From assembly GCA_905147135.1 (NCBI GenBank), contig LR990061.1, positions 7,726,026-7,790,025 of the forward strand: DNA of 64,000 bases, given 5' to 3'. The position numbers and the translations under genes were made by a program. Positions within the stretch are counted from its first letter, which is position 1; each line of letters begins with the position of its first letter. The notes under the pieces were generated by a model. The model saw nothing but the letters and a program-made list of their open reading frames with translations. It searched no databases and was not told the origin of the DNA. This DNA comes from Blastobasis lacticolella (Eukaryota; Arthropoda; Insecta; Lepidoptera; Blastobasidae). Of this stretch, positions 10,515-21,436 are shown piece after piece.

Positions 10515-13500
10515 CTGTGAAAGTTCGCGTTTAGTAATTAAAGATACGAACAGTTTAAGTACGAATTAATGTAGGCTATACTTGGCGTTAATATCCCGGT
10601 TGTGCTCTCGCGACCATAATCCAGGATTTCGCAGATCAGGTAATTAGATTGGAGCGACTGCAATCTGACCTTCGCGACCCTGCTACCATATTGGCTCATG
10701 GCTACATTCGGTCATCTGAATGTGCAGGTTTCATCACGATGTTTTCACCTCACCCTCACCCTTACCGTAAGGTGGCGGTCAAATGCCTGCCTATATATAA
10801 TGGTTGTATTCTCGCGCACGAGGGCCCGGGGTCAGCCTTGACCATGATCCAGGATTTGGCAGATCAATTAATTACAGTGGAAAACCTGCCACCTGAGAAT
10901 CTGACCAATTTGGACCATGGTTACACATTCAGTCGCCTGAATGTGCAAGGATCATCACGATGTTTTCGCTCAGAGCTTCGGTTAGTATTCAACTAATGTA
11001 CATAACTCAGAAAAGAGTAATTGGTACATGGCGGCAGTGGGATTCGAACCCGGAACCTAACCTCGTAAGTGTGAACTTACGAGTCGGATATGAAATATGA
11101 AATAAAGAAAAACTATTAGAGACAGTCAAAGAACTAGTTGACCACTTTCACATTGTCATTGGTCTGAAGGTCAGCTTATTCTTTTCAAGACTTGAAAATT
11201 TTGAAATTTATTCTTATTAGGTTGAGCGCCAGAAAATTTTTAACAATAGAAAATATTTTGTTTGTGTTTCCGAAAGGATACGTTGTTAGAAACGTGTTAA
11301 GAATACTCAAAATATTTACCCATCAGGATGATGTTTCCATGAAATGATGGTTTCTACGTGTGTGGTGCCTTCTCTGAATTGTCGACGACATTTGGGTCTG
11401 AAAATTTAATTTGATAAGATTTTATATTTTTTGAAATGATTATGTAATATAAAAGGAAGTCACCCGTGACCCTAAAATCCCGATCAAGCTCAAGGGGCAA
11501 CACATACAAGAGCATAATTAGGCACAGGCCATCACGGGATGGTTTACGACTGCGAAACCTGGCCAGCTCTGTCGAAGCACGTCCGCGAACTCCACGCCAA
11601 CGAAATGAAGATGCTGCGGTGGATGTGTGGCGTTACGCGACTTGTTCGACTGCATAACGAGTACATCCGTGACAGCCTTAGCATAAGAAACATCCCGGAA
11701 AGATAAGACAGGCTCGCCTTCGCTAGTTTGGTCACGTGTTGCGCAAGCCCCAGGGATACGTGGGAAATAGGTGTCTAAACCTTACAGTATTAGGAAAGAA
11801 GTCCCACGGAAGCTCCAAGAAGCGATCGGCGATTGCCGAGTCGGATTCGAGAGCCAATGGCTTACGACGGATTCCCAAGACCGGGCGAAATGAAGGAGAT
11901 CGAGTCGGAAAACGGACCCTGGCAGGAGCCGGGACTGACCGCTTGGATGATGATGATGATAACTGGAATATTTTTTATAATAAAAAATTGTACCAAGTTA
12001 TTTACGGAGACTTACTCAACGTCCTTGTAAATGGCACATGAGATGAACTGTCTGTTCTTGTAAATGCTTGTGTAGAGGAATGGACCGTAGCATTTGTTCG
12101 TCCTTTCCTTGACGAGGCAAGCCGATATAATGCCTAGGACGATCGAGTTGACTCCCTTGCCATAAACGAGCGGGCCGCCATGGTCATTCTGGAAATGAAA
12201 AAGCTTAAAGAAATTTCAAAGCAAAGCAAAGCATTCACGGACACAAAATCTGGCCTATGTCCAATCAAAAATTTGTCAATGACATAATCGTTATTAATGA
12301 TATGTTTTGATGCGAATAGGTTTCAAGTGACCTGATGGAGAAGTAGGTTGTAAGTTGAAGGATGAAGGAACGTGATTTGTGTGCATAGTGTCCAGCGCGA
12401 GGGCCGAAACTCGAGAAGCACCACCGAGTTTCTCTAAAGTGCATCTGGGGTTGTTAAGCCTACTCTATATTCATCTGTCAACAATTTCCGCTGATCTTGG
12501 TTTCACATTTTGCATTATCTCAACTACGGTCAGGAAGTGATTATTTACAAATTCCAAGACAACAGTTCTGGCACACATTGTTAACAAAATAGTTATTTAT
12601 AACTTTATGTAATCATTAATTACCCGATTAAATAACTCAAACCTCTTGAAAATTAAAATCACTTGAAACCTCATACAATCTCATAAATAACACTTACCTA
12701 ATTTGTTGACAAATTCTTGAAAAGGACTTAAGGTAGATTTTGGGCCGGTCAGTTCAGTATTTCTAAATCTTAATCGACTAGCGACTGTCATAATACAGAT
12801 ATATTCAAATCAATGTTTCAAAAAGTGCAAGCAATAACTTGGGATCGGAGGTGATCTACAATTTAATCTAGTGCACGGGAATAGTATTAAGTATAGCTGT
12901 TGCCCGTGACTTCGTTCGCGTGGACTACTGAACACAAACATAGTATCTACTAACCAAGGTACGCAGCATGAACCGGAAAACAATTTTTTTTTTAATTTGT
13001 ACCCGTTCCCAAAAAAAACCCCTACGCGATTTGTATTGTCGTACCCAGCCCGATTTCCAATCGCCTCACTGAAATCTTGAGCGAGATGAGTTGCTATCGA
13101 GTTATTTTAAGGGGCAGGTGTTTATTTTATTGTCCCTGGTGCTTCGAGGCACCGTCATCAACGTCCATAACAATGACACCACCCATTGTAACGGTTCTCC
13201 CTTCGGATATCCTGAAGCATCCTCTCTATGGCTACTACAATTTTCTTGTGCGCCATTGTAAACTCATACTAATCGTTCACATAGCTATCCTGGATTACCC
13301 AGGCTTTGTCGCTGGAGTATCTGTACTGTCTAAATCGATGGAAATGTCTAAGTTTGTATGAGCAATAGGCAGTTACCGCCAGAAATGGATTCATTTGAGC
13401 TATAGAGCATCAAAGGCTTAATGATGTTTTTGTATATTTGCACCTTGATTGATAGGGATTTTAGGGTCGAAGGTAACTGCCATGAGCTACCGCCATTCGC

Positions 13501-16500
13501 CGCAGAGCTACGGGACTTCTCATCGGAGCTGATATATCCGGGCTTATGCAAAACAGACCCGAAATATTTTAATGTATGAATTCTATTGATATTATTATTA
13601 CAGAGTTCGGAGTGATTCTTGAAAATAGAATTTTTGTTACACATTCAGGCGACTGAATGTGCAGGTTCTCTCTCAACGTAACAGCATCGGTTAGTGTTCA
13701 ATTAATCTAGGTACCTATCTCAAGAAAGACATGGTACATGGTGGCACTGGGGAACGACCTCGGTACCTCTCGCTTACGAGTCGGACATGTTAGCCATAAG
13801 GCCATGGATAACATGCTACTTAATATTACATAATTATACAAAGTGGAAATGTTTGACGCCACCTAGAGGGAAAGTGCTCTGAATACTGAAGATAGGAAAA
13901 TTTACTCAAAAAACATTACTTTATTCAAAACAAAAAATCTTCAATTATTAACTTTTTTAAATACGCTTGTCACACCCGGAAATCAAACTGGTTAAAATAC
14001 AAAAAAAAACACTTTATACGTTTATGTCATCAATCTCTCATATAAATAAGGTAAATTAAATAATAAATAAATAATATTGGAAAAGGTAAACTAAATGAAA
14101 GAACATCTATTAAATTTAGACTTACAACTTAACTTGACAATATAAAGCACTCTTACTCAAGAACCATTGGAAGAGGTACTTAAGCCAAGGTGCTCCCACA
14201 CCTGTGTTGAGAATCGTTTGTACATTTTTCGTTGTTATTTTTCTATTTTTTTTGCTTGGGAAAAAAATAATTGCGTTGATAAAGACCCTTAATAATAGTC
14301 CTACTATTATTAGAAATACGAAAGTTTTGCAAAAACTTATGAACGGATTTTTATGTTTAGCAGCAATATAGCATAGAACCCAGAATAGCACATAGTATAG
14401 ACACCGATCATGTCACCGATCACCGATCACCGACATGTTTATTATTTGTACCTATAGATACAAAATTTAAACACCAACCTTCAAGTTATGACTTGCACTT
14501 TTTGACCCTCAGCACGGTATAAAATACTACTAACCTACATGTTTAATTTGCTATAAAGCATTACCTTTAATATGTAAACGAACCTCACAAAAACCACCCT
14601 CCGTGGCAGATCCAGTTCCGTCGTCTCTTCTAGAACTGTTAGCCAAAGTCTCATTATGCAATGCGGAGTGCATTACTAAATTCATCGGTATCTTCTCACT
14701 TTTCATTTCTCTCCTGCCATCATCTTCTTCGTCAGAGTAATTAATATCTTGGCAATCGACGTATTTATCCTGAAGATATGAAATTGTACAAAATATAACG
14801 ATTAGTACTTTTGTCAATAGATTTGCTTCTTTTATTGGGCTTTATTTAATTTAGACAAAGATCATAAAATATAATTATTAACGTTTAAATAAAATAGTGA
14901 ATAATAATAATATATCTAAAGAAAACAATTATACACAGTACGACAATTTGCTCGAAATCCGTACATATAGTGATGATGAAAGTCAAACTCGAAAATACAA
15001 TTGGTTGCCACTTTATCAAGAGACTTTACGTTATTTTTACAGAGAGTTTACAGACAGTCTTCGAGAAGATCCTCGCTTTCTACCAATTTAAAAAGTAAAA
15101 AATACATATTAAACACAGTCTTACATTACAAATCTCAGACATACTCTGACCGATATCCCTCGTGCAGATCATATAGTTATCAATGATGTTGTGGTAACGG
15201 GACCCCCATCGTCTCTTGCATTTGTTTTTCGACATGATTTCTACTTGAGCTTGTAGTAGAGTCTGTTGGTTATCTCTTCTTCTGCTATCACTTCTTCTAT
15301 TCACCCACTGTATTGGATTAGGAACAAATTAGTCATGAAGGGTTGGATATAAACTACTCAAAAGAAAATAAGGGTTACTTGTAAACTGTGATATCCGGAC
15401 GTATTTAATAATTTTAAAGCCTTGTATAATTAATGACCCAGATAGGAAGGACCAGGATGAAGTCCTTAAAAACATGCACGCACTAGGAATCTTCGATTGG
15501 CAGGAGATGGCGCAGGATAGGGAGTGGTGGCGATCTCTGGTGTCGGAGGCCAAGATCTACTTTGGGTCGCTGAGCCAGCGCAGTAAGTATAATGAAAATT
15601 ATTCTCCTATTTTTATTTATTTATTTATTTAACCATTTATTGTACACAAGATTGTTACAAAAAGTATATTACATAATATATTAGACACAACAGGCCAACT
15701 TATTTCTATATTTCCTATGTGGTGTTTGCGTAAGGTTAACAAACAGTTAGTTGTAGGTATTGACGACTTCACCTTAAAACCGGGTGTTCTAAAACAACTA
15801 AGTTTATTATGGTCTAATTCAAAAACTATGCAACTGTTAAACTTTCAAAATATTTTCTAACACTTATTCTGATACCACACAAAATAATTATCAATACTTC
15901 TATACTAATATTATAAAGAGGAAATGTTTGACTTTTTGTTTGTTTGTATTGAATAGGCTTCGAAACTACTGGACCGATTTCAAAAATTCTTTCACCGTTG
16001 GGAAGCTACACTATCGCGGGTGACATAGGCTATATTATATTTTCTAAAAAATACGGATCATTAATAAAACTCAAATAATGTAACCCAAGGTGTAAAAAAA
16101 TGCCCAAAAAATTCCTTACATCGCGTGTGCTGCGAAAACTATTGATGATAGAAGAAAATAATGTACTACGACTTTGCAGAACACATCATTATCTACAAAA
16201 AGTGTTGCGACAGTATATGTCTAACTATTATAGTTATGTCACAACGCTAAAAAACGCTCTTTATTTGTACCTTGGTATTAATCTTTATCAAAATCAATTA
16301 CTTCATATCCACGACTGCTTCAATACCTTTATATAACTTTTTGAATTATTCAATTCAGACATTCCATTCGAAAGATATCACGAGTTTAAAAATGTGAATA
16401 TTAGAAAAAAGTCGCGTGTTCGCCGCTCAGTCCGCTCGGCTATCTAGGCAGCACGGGGTACGGGAGGGGAGTCAATGTCATCAAGAAATAAAGTGCCGCG

Positions 16501-19470
16501 GGGCTCACTCGCGCTGTCGGCTCCCTACGCAGCGGTCGTGTGTAACCCGTGTACCCGTAGTGGTACCCGTGTGAAGTCGGGGCGGGCCGCTAGTCTATTA
16601 TATAGAGAATGCTTTAATATTTTGGTTTGAGTAGTACCTTATTTATTATTTTATCGTGGGATCTTAAGTGTGAAAAAGTAAACTTAACTAACATGGTGCT
16701 TAAGCCATGACGTAATATAGTAGATGCTTAAGTAAGAAATTAGAAAATAGAATGCTAATGGATAATAGTTATTGATGGAATCGATATAATTCAGCCAACT
16801 ATGGACCAAGGAAATACCTTAGATTATGACATTGACATTATTAAGATCACTTACGTCATTATAACTAGACGTGGTGCCCCAGCCAGCAATGGATGCTTGA
16901 GTCCCTGGATTCTCGAGCGTCTGACTCTGATTGTTGTAACAGATTGGTCTAGGAATGAAATCACAACCCTTAACTCTTCTCGTAAAGTCGAAGCCATCCT
17001 CTATCTTCACTATGGCGATGTCGTTGTTCATCCATCTGATATTGTCGTTTTCGTGACCGTCGAATACATAGTCTGAATGAATTTAAAATTTTGCATTTAG
17101 GGAGAAGTACTCCGCATATTTTATTGCACACTTGGAGCAGAAGCTGGGCAAACCATCACTTATTACTACCACAGCAAATAAAAGATGAGCTCAGGGAGCA
17201 TATAAGAAGCTAAGCAAGCTTGGAAACGGCGAGTAATGATTTAATAATTACGTGTTTAGGAAAAATCATATTTTAAACAAAAACAAATTAAACAACAATA
17301 AAATAAGCAAATGAAAGTAAATTTTATGATAATATCAGGACCAAGGGTAAAAAAATATTCACAAACAAGAAAGATCTGATCTATAGGGTCCAAAATTACA
17401 GCTTAATGTAGAGCTGGTTGTTACAAGAATAATATGAATGTCGAAACAAATGTTAATATTTATAACATATCTCAAACATACAAGAATTAACGATAGACTT
17501 TTAAGCTTATAACTGAACTAAGAGAATAGAACTCACCAAGATACGAAGAGCTGATGATTCGAGCATTACAAAGACCTTCTTAATGAGGAACTTCCCAGCC
17601 ATAACTCTGATCCTTTGTAACCAGTTCAGGGCCCGATCCAGGAGGAACTGTAGATAAAGTAAAGCAAGCCATTAAAAAATGAAAAACAAAAGAGTGGCAA
17701 TAGAGTGGCTCACTAAACTTTTAAATATATGATTGAAGAATAAGTCTATTTCTGTGTCATGGCGGAGAAGTTGCCTCATTATTTTTCTACAAGAAACTTA
17801 AGTAATAACCACACAGGCATATAATTTACCTCGTATTTAAAACTAGATCTGTAATGAGTTGTACCACGGACAAAAAAGTAAAAACGGAGGAGGTTCTATA
17901 ACGAAGATGTAGGGTACACCATGGACGTGATATAATCATATTACGTCCATGGGATATATGAAGTATTTCTTCTTTCGATGACTGCCTGTGGTGATTGGTG
18001 CACAGCAAAATGAATAAAATGAAGAGAGACCAATTATCTAACCCGATAATCCAAGAAATTAGCACAGTAGGATAAGAAGACTACATCTAATGCGAAATAA
18101 AAGAAGAACAAGGCAATTAACAAGAAAACTTTTGCTAAAAAAGAATTATCTTTTTTAAGTGAAGAATCCAGAAATAAATAGGTAGGTAATGATTATTTAT
18201 ACCACGTGTTTTAGCATGTGCAAATTTCTTCATAAAAACCCTTATGAACAAGAACATATTATGTGACACTTACTCTTAGGTATGCACTTCCAAATTGCTT
18301 TCTTTGCTCCATTTTTTATACATTGATTGGTAAATCTGTCATCTTCATCAGCATATCTGTAACGAGTGACGCGTAGATCATCTGTGATTAATAGATAAAT
18401 ATTGTAGGATAAGTTTCCCATTATGGAGAATAAGTAAAGGACTGAAATATTTTTGAGGTCAAATCAACTTTCTATGATCGTGTCATCAATTAAATACAAT
18501 GGAATTCTCACTTGTATGTTCCAGATACCACATAGAAGTGTTCAACATCCTGTATGCATGCTGCTGATGTGAGGATATACTCCTCATGGACGATCACACC
18601 ACCGCAAAGCCATTTCTGGTATTTTTGAGCCTTGGGATTTGTTGTAGGCAATTTCATGTACACCTAAATTGAATTCAATTTGTATTTATTCAAGAACTAA
18701 TTTATAGATCAGACTATCAGGTATCACAATAGATAATTATGGTAATGTTGTCATATCGGTGTGAAGGCCTTAGGCAAGCAGGCAAGCGGGCCACCTGATG
18801 GAAAGTGGTCACCACTGCCTATAGACATTTGCAACACCAAGAGTATCGCTTATGCGAACTATGCAAAGTAACTATACTTTTTAACTACTTCAATATTATA
18901 GATGTCATCATGCTTCTTTGTTATATGTTTATAATCTGGAGAGATAACATTATCTGATAATACCAAACTTATGATTATAGCATCATTATCATTTAAGAGT
19001 CTCATTATTGTTGGTGGAGTAATCGCCATTTGTAGGGTATACAACCAATTTTGTAAACTAAAATTAGAACCTGTAGTTACTATAGCTTACCATGTAAGGT
19101 CTATTTTCTGTGACTTCATCTCCATGTAAAATTCTTCTACTCCTGTTTAATACACCGGCTACATGGTCTGGCAAATGTGTGGCGACTTCAATAGCTTTTA
19201 CATCTGAAAGTGCAAAAATCATGACAGACTACGTGATATTACCTAAATTGATTTCTTCGTGTGTACGTATCCTAGAATAATATTTATTATTTTTGAACCG
19301 AATGAACACGATAAAACCCATAGGTTTTAAATTTATCGACTGAATTTGGGTAATTGAGTAAGTTGTAACTCTTAATTCATAATTATCCAATAATAGAGGA
19401 GCAAACCATTAAAATAAACAGTACCTATTAGACGAAATAATGCACCAATAACATAGAAAAGAGACCTCAT
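10268..19470 (-). CDS. Gene B: secreted serine protease homologue (pseudoprotease)
   Basis: Ten exons: 19425-19470, 19091-19203, 18512-18663, 18274-18356, 16855-17072, 15125-15307, 14584-14769, 12016-12188, 11320-11397 and 10268-10514. Together they are 1479 nt, one open frame of 492 residues. Signal peptide 1-15; pro-region to the RRIL activation-like site near 38-41; trypsin fold from there to about 385; tail to 492. Former His57 is Ala88 (LTSAAC), Asp102 is Asp149 (NNDIAIV), Ser195 is His330 (NDHGGP), with Asn328 at Gly193 and Gly at Asp189. Loss of three of the four functional positions excludes trypsin activity by the known mechanism. Cysteines at LCGG, SAAC, GGFC and SCAI are kept. It sits 1.2 kb upstream of gene A on the same strand and is closest to C, with identical sizes for exons 3, 4, 5, 8 and 9. 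The donor after GGFCE (GTTCGT) is weak. Its physiological target is unknown. Confidence 0.9.
10586..11098 (-). mobile_element. Two SINE family A copies in tandem
   Basis: A copy with its tRNA-like head near 11035-11095 (B box 'ggattcgaacccgg' on the plus strand) runs minus-wards to about 10800; a second headless copy covers 10586-10790. Both carry the body 'aacatcgtgatg' and the tail 'gggcccgggg' or relics. They lie in intron 9 of gene B. Confidence 0.7.
11320..11397 (-). CDS. Gene B exon 9: tail junction
   Basis: 78 nt between TTTTCAG and GTAAAT. Encodes PKCRRQFREGTTH, then ETIISWKHHPDG. The pattern Cys-x-x-x-(Phe)...Trp-x-x-His-Pro-Asp is shared with C exon 9. It proves that the TAA overlapping the exon 8 donor is not the stop in this gene. 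Confidence 0.85.
11520..11990 (+). pseudogene. RTE-type LINE C-terminal remnant
   Basis: Plus-strand frames encode VYDCETWPALSKHVRELHAN, KMLRWMCGVTRL and NEYIRDSL, then, frameshifted, LRKPQGYVG. These are the C-terminal blocks of RTE-like reverse transcriptases. The end is a GATGATGAT run. Stops and frameshifts make it dead. It sits in intron 8 of gene B. Confidence 0.75.
12016..12188 (-). CDS. Gene B exon 8: NDHGGP exon
   Basis: Starts NDHGGPLVYGKG, then GIISACLVKE, CYGPFLYTSIY and FISCAIYKDVE, splicing at GTAAGT in phase 2. His replaces the catalytic Ser and Asn the oxyanion-hole Gly. Confidence 0.9.
13390..13600 (-). pseudogene. RTE-type LINE fragment
   Basis: The minus strand encodes INRIHTLKYFGSVLHKPGYI, then VQIYKNIIKPLMLY, a conserved RTE segment that precedes the part seen at 11520. 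It has no intact ends and lies in intron 7 of gene B. Confidence 0.7.
13631..13810 (-). mobile_element. SINE family A head fragment
   Basis: Contains the 'ggcgactgaatgtgcagg' body segment and a degraded tRNA-like head ('acctcggtacctctcgctta') in minus orientation. Confidence 0.65.
14584..14769 (-). CDS. Gene B exon 7: variable loop exon
   Basis: 62 codons from DKYVDC to EGGFCE, with an acidic SDEEDDGRRE patch and two N-glycosylation-type sequons (NET, NSS). The donor GTTCGT is poor but is placed exactly as in the paralogues. Confidence 0.82.
15125..15307 (-). CDS. Gene B exon 6: second beta-barrel
   Basis: Acceptor TACAG, donor GTAAGA. 61 codons with WVNRRSDSRRR, KCKRRWGSRYHNII, YMICTRD and SEICN. 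The first part has an Arg/Ser-rich insertion compared with C. Confidence 0.88.
15608..15712 (-). mobile_element. LINE 3' end copy
   Basis: About 100 bp, from 'aaccatttattgtacacaag' to 'aacaggccaacttatttcta', repeats almost exactly at 29057-29153, where it forms the 3' end of a longer LINE fragment. A 5'-truncated insertion in intron 5 of gene B. Confidence 0.75.
15895..16610. repeat. Lepidopteran interspersed repeat with GC-rich end
   Basis: Starts 'tactaatattataaagagg' and includes 'ctactggaccgatttc', a phrase shared with 39031-39245, 33964-34390 and the Helitron at 44077. The right end is unusually GC-rich. A frame at 16100-16336 within it has no recognisable domain. Confidence 0.5.
16855..17072 (-). 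CDS. Gene B exon 5: Asp102 and GWG exon
   Basis: Encodes YVFDGHENDNIRW, MNNDIAIVKIED (Asp102 kept), KGCDFIPRP, ICYNNQS and SIAGWGTTSSYND at a GTAAGT donor. 218 nt, the same as in C and D. Confidence 0.9.
18274..18356 (-). CDS. Gene B exon 4: short connector
   Basis: 83 nt, too short for long-frame searches. Encodes YADEDDRFTNQCIKNGAK and then IWKCIPK. Acceptor TTACAG, donor GTAAGT in phase 1. Confidence 0.85.
18512..18663 (-). CDS. Gene B exon 3: former His57 exon
   Basis: Starts VYMKLPTTN, contains LCGGVIVHEEYILTSAAC and FYVVSGTYK. Ala takes the place of the catalytic His. Donor GTGAGA; 152 nt as in C. Confidence 0.9.
18765..18850 (-). mobile_element. LINE 3' end fragment
   Basis: The phrase 'gggccacctgatggaaagtg' followed by 'ggtcaccactgcctatagac' is the 3' UTR end of the LINE at 42724-44076. 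5'-truncated copy in intron 2 of gene B. Confidence 0.65.
19091..19203 (-). CDS. Gene B exon 2: pro-region and activation site
   Basis: Acceptor CTTTCAG, donor GTAAG. Encodes DVKAIEVATHLPDHV, then RSRRILHGDEV and RPYM. The EVAT motif is shared with gene C. RRILHG occupies the place of the activation RIVGG of active enzymes. Confidence 0.85.
19425..19470 (-). CDS. Gene B exon 1: signal peptide
   Basis: ATG at 19468-19470, then MRSLFYVIGALFRLI and a GTACTG donor in phase 1. It is 46 nt long like gene A exon 1. An acceptor-like AATTTCAG lies about 30 nt upstream, so a 5' UTR intron is possible. Confidence 0.75.
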
Positions 19471-19919
19471 GACGATGTACAGTTGTTTATAAGAAGAACT
19501 TGGTTCCTGAAATTAACATGAAATAAAAAGTTATAGTCAATTTCACGCTATTGATTGAATTTTAATTTACACGCAACGTATTGTAGTGAATGCAGCGGAG
19601 AGGAAATTCTATGTCCGATATTTGGAATGAATACAAAAAACTAGTAATTTAAAAGTCTGAAAGGCCAATTGTTGTAGATAAATTGATCGTTCTTTTTAAT
19701 ATGATATTCAAACAAGATAACCTATGGGTACCTACTTTTAACGTACAAACGTTTCCTAGATATATAAATTGGCAAATTGGTGATGATCACATTTACAATA
19801 TCTGATTCTGACTTTGGAAAGGTTTTTGAATTTATCAGTACCACTTCACGGCTAAACGAATATAGTTGATATGGTCAACAGAAGATAAGACAACTCACGT
19901 CATGGTCATTATTGTATGT

Positions 19920-20240
19920 CGCTGGTAATATATTAGTGTTGGTCATGTTCTGGTTGTGCTCTTGCGCGCGAGGGCCCGGGGTCTAACTTAACCATGATCC
20001 AGAATTTGACAGATTCGTTAGTTACAGTGAAGCTACTGCCATCTGACCTCCGTGACTCTGTTAACAGGGGAACCTGACCAGATTGAACCAGGTTACACAT
20101 TTATTCACCTGAGTGTGAGGGGTCATCACAATGTTTTCTTTCACCTTAAGAGTATCGGTTAGGCCTCAACTAACGTACATAACTCAGAAAAGAGTCTCAT
20201 GGCGGCACTAGTGTTGGAACCCGGTACCTACGTTCTTATT
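19920..20240 (-). mobile_element. SINE family A, nearly full copy
   Basis: From the tail ('ggttgtgctcttgcgcgcga') to the tRNA-like head near 20235, minus orientation. It lies between genes B and C. Confidence 0.7.
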
Positions 20241-20784
20241 AGGTATTGTTGTCGCGTTCAGTTGTTGTTTTTTCTATTGGAACATTCTTTACGCCAACTT
20301 AATATAGAAAGCTAGAAGTGGTTGATTTAGCGGAGATTTTACAGCAAGGAGGACTGCTCTCTGAGTTCTTGATTTGTTGATATTCATTAGACCTCGAGAT
20401 TTGCCCTTGGTTATAGGCACATAATCTTCTTTGGTTATTCCGGTAGTATTTACTATGTTGCATAGATTATGCGCTGTCTGTCAATTATTTGAAATATATC
20501 TGGTACCTACTTAAAAGGAAAAAGCATTGTAGCTAAACTCTGATATGCCTTAAATATTCTGTATTATCCAACTGCTGGGCAAAGGCCTCCCTCAATCCTT
20601 CCAAACTTCGTAATCAAGTCAGTAAAATGGCAAAAATGAAAGTTTTTAATAATAATGTGTGATAATAGCTTGTGTATTGTAATTGTTATTTTACCGAGTA
20701 GAATTTTGAAAGAGAGTTTAACATTACGTAATGGTTTTTTATTTTTCAAAATTACTAAAAAACCGATTATATTTAATTTCATTT

Positions 20785-20957
20785 ATGTGTAACCATGATC
20801 CAATCTGGTCAGGTTCCCCAGGTAGCAGGGTCACGGAGGTCAGATGGCAGTTGCTTCACTGTAATTATCTGATCTGCCAAATCATGGATCTTGGTCAAGG
20901 CGGTCCCCGGGCCCTCGTGTGCGAAGGCACAACCAGGATATTAACGCCAAGATGATT
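20785..20957 (+). mobile_element. SINE family A tail fragment
   Basis: Plus-strand body 'gtaaccatgatccaatctgg' through 'atattaacgccaagatga'. Headless copy between genes B and C. Confidence 0.65.
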
Positions 20958-21041
20958 TTTATAACATAAACCCCTGCTTGTTCTGCACTATTGTCCACAA
21001 TATGTATAAAAAAAAATCATGAATTATTATTTGAAAAAATC

Positions 21042-21047
21042 TTTAAT
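21042..21047 (-). terminator. Probable poly(A) signal of gene C
   Basis: ATTAAA on the minus strand, 23 nt after the TAG stop of gene C. It is the common variant rather than AATAAA. Confidence 0.45.
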
Positions 21048-21069
21048 AAGAATAGGTAAACATTACTAG

Positions 21070-21436
21070 CTATGGGCTTGTTTTGTTGGTTGTTGCGGCT
21101 TCTGAAATCGTTGATATCGTTATTGGATTTGACAATTCCTGGTACTGTTCTACGGACATCGTTGCATTGGCTTTCAGATATCGTTGTGTTGACGTTGATG
21201 ATTCCGGGTAAATGGCATTGACGTATTCTTTCTGTGGTTTCTGGACTCTGAAGATCAGACCTAATTGTTCAAATGGCTTATCGGGTAGGTAGCTGCTGTT
21301 GTGCCTCTGGGCTACAGGCAGCTTACTTCGCGAGAGGTTACTCTTGTCTGAATACATAGTTTCGGTCGTTGATGAACTTTCGTTTAATTTCTTTTCTTGG
21401 GCCCTCCTCATTGCCTTGATTTCGGTCATCGAAGGG
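21070..21436 (-). CDS. Gene C exon 10: C-terminal tail
   Basis: Acceptor TTTCAG, stop TAG at 21070-21072. About 122 residues, basic at the start (IKAMRRAQEKK), then Ser/Thr/Asn-rich with few cysteines. It shows no clear similarity to the tails of B or D. Confidence 0.85.

Noticed and set aside
10649..10996. 115-codon plus-strand ORF
   Set aside because: Lies wholly in two SINE family A copies, antisense to them.
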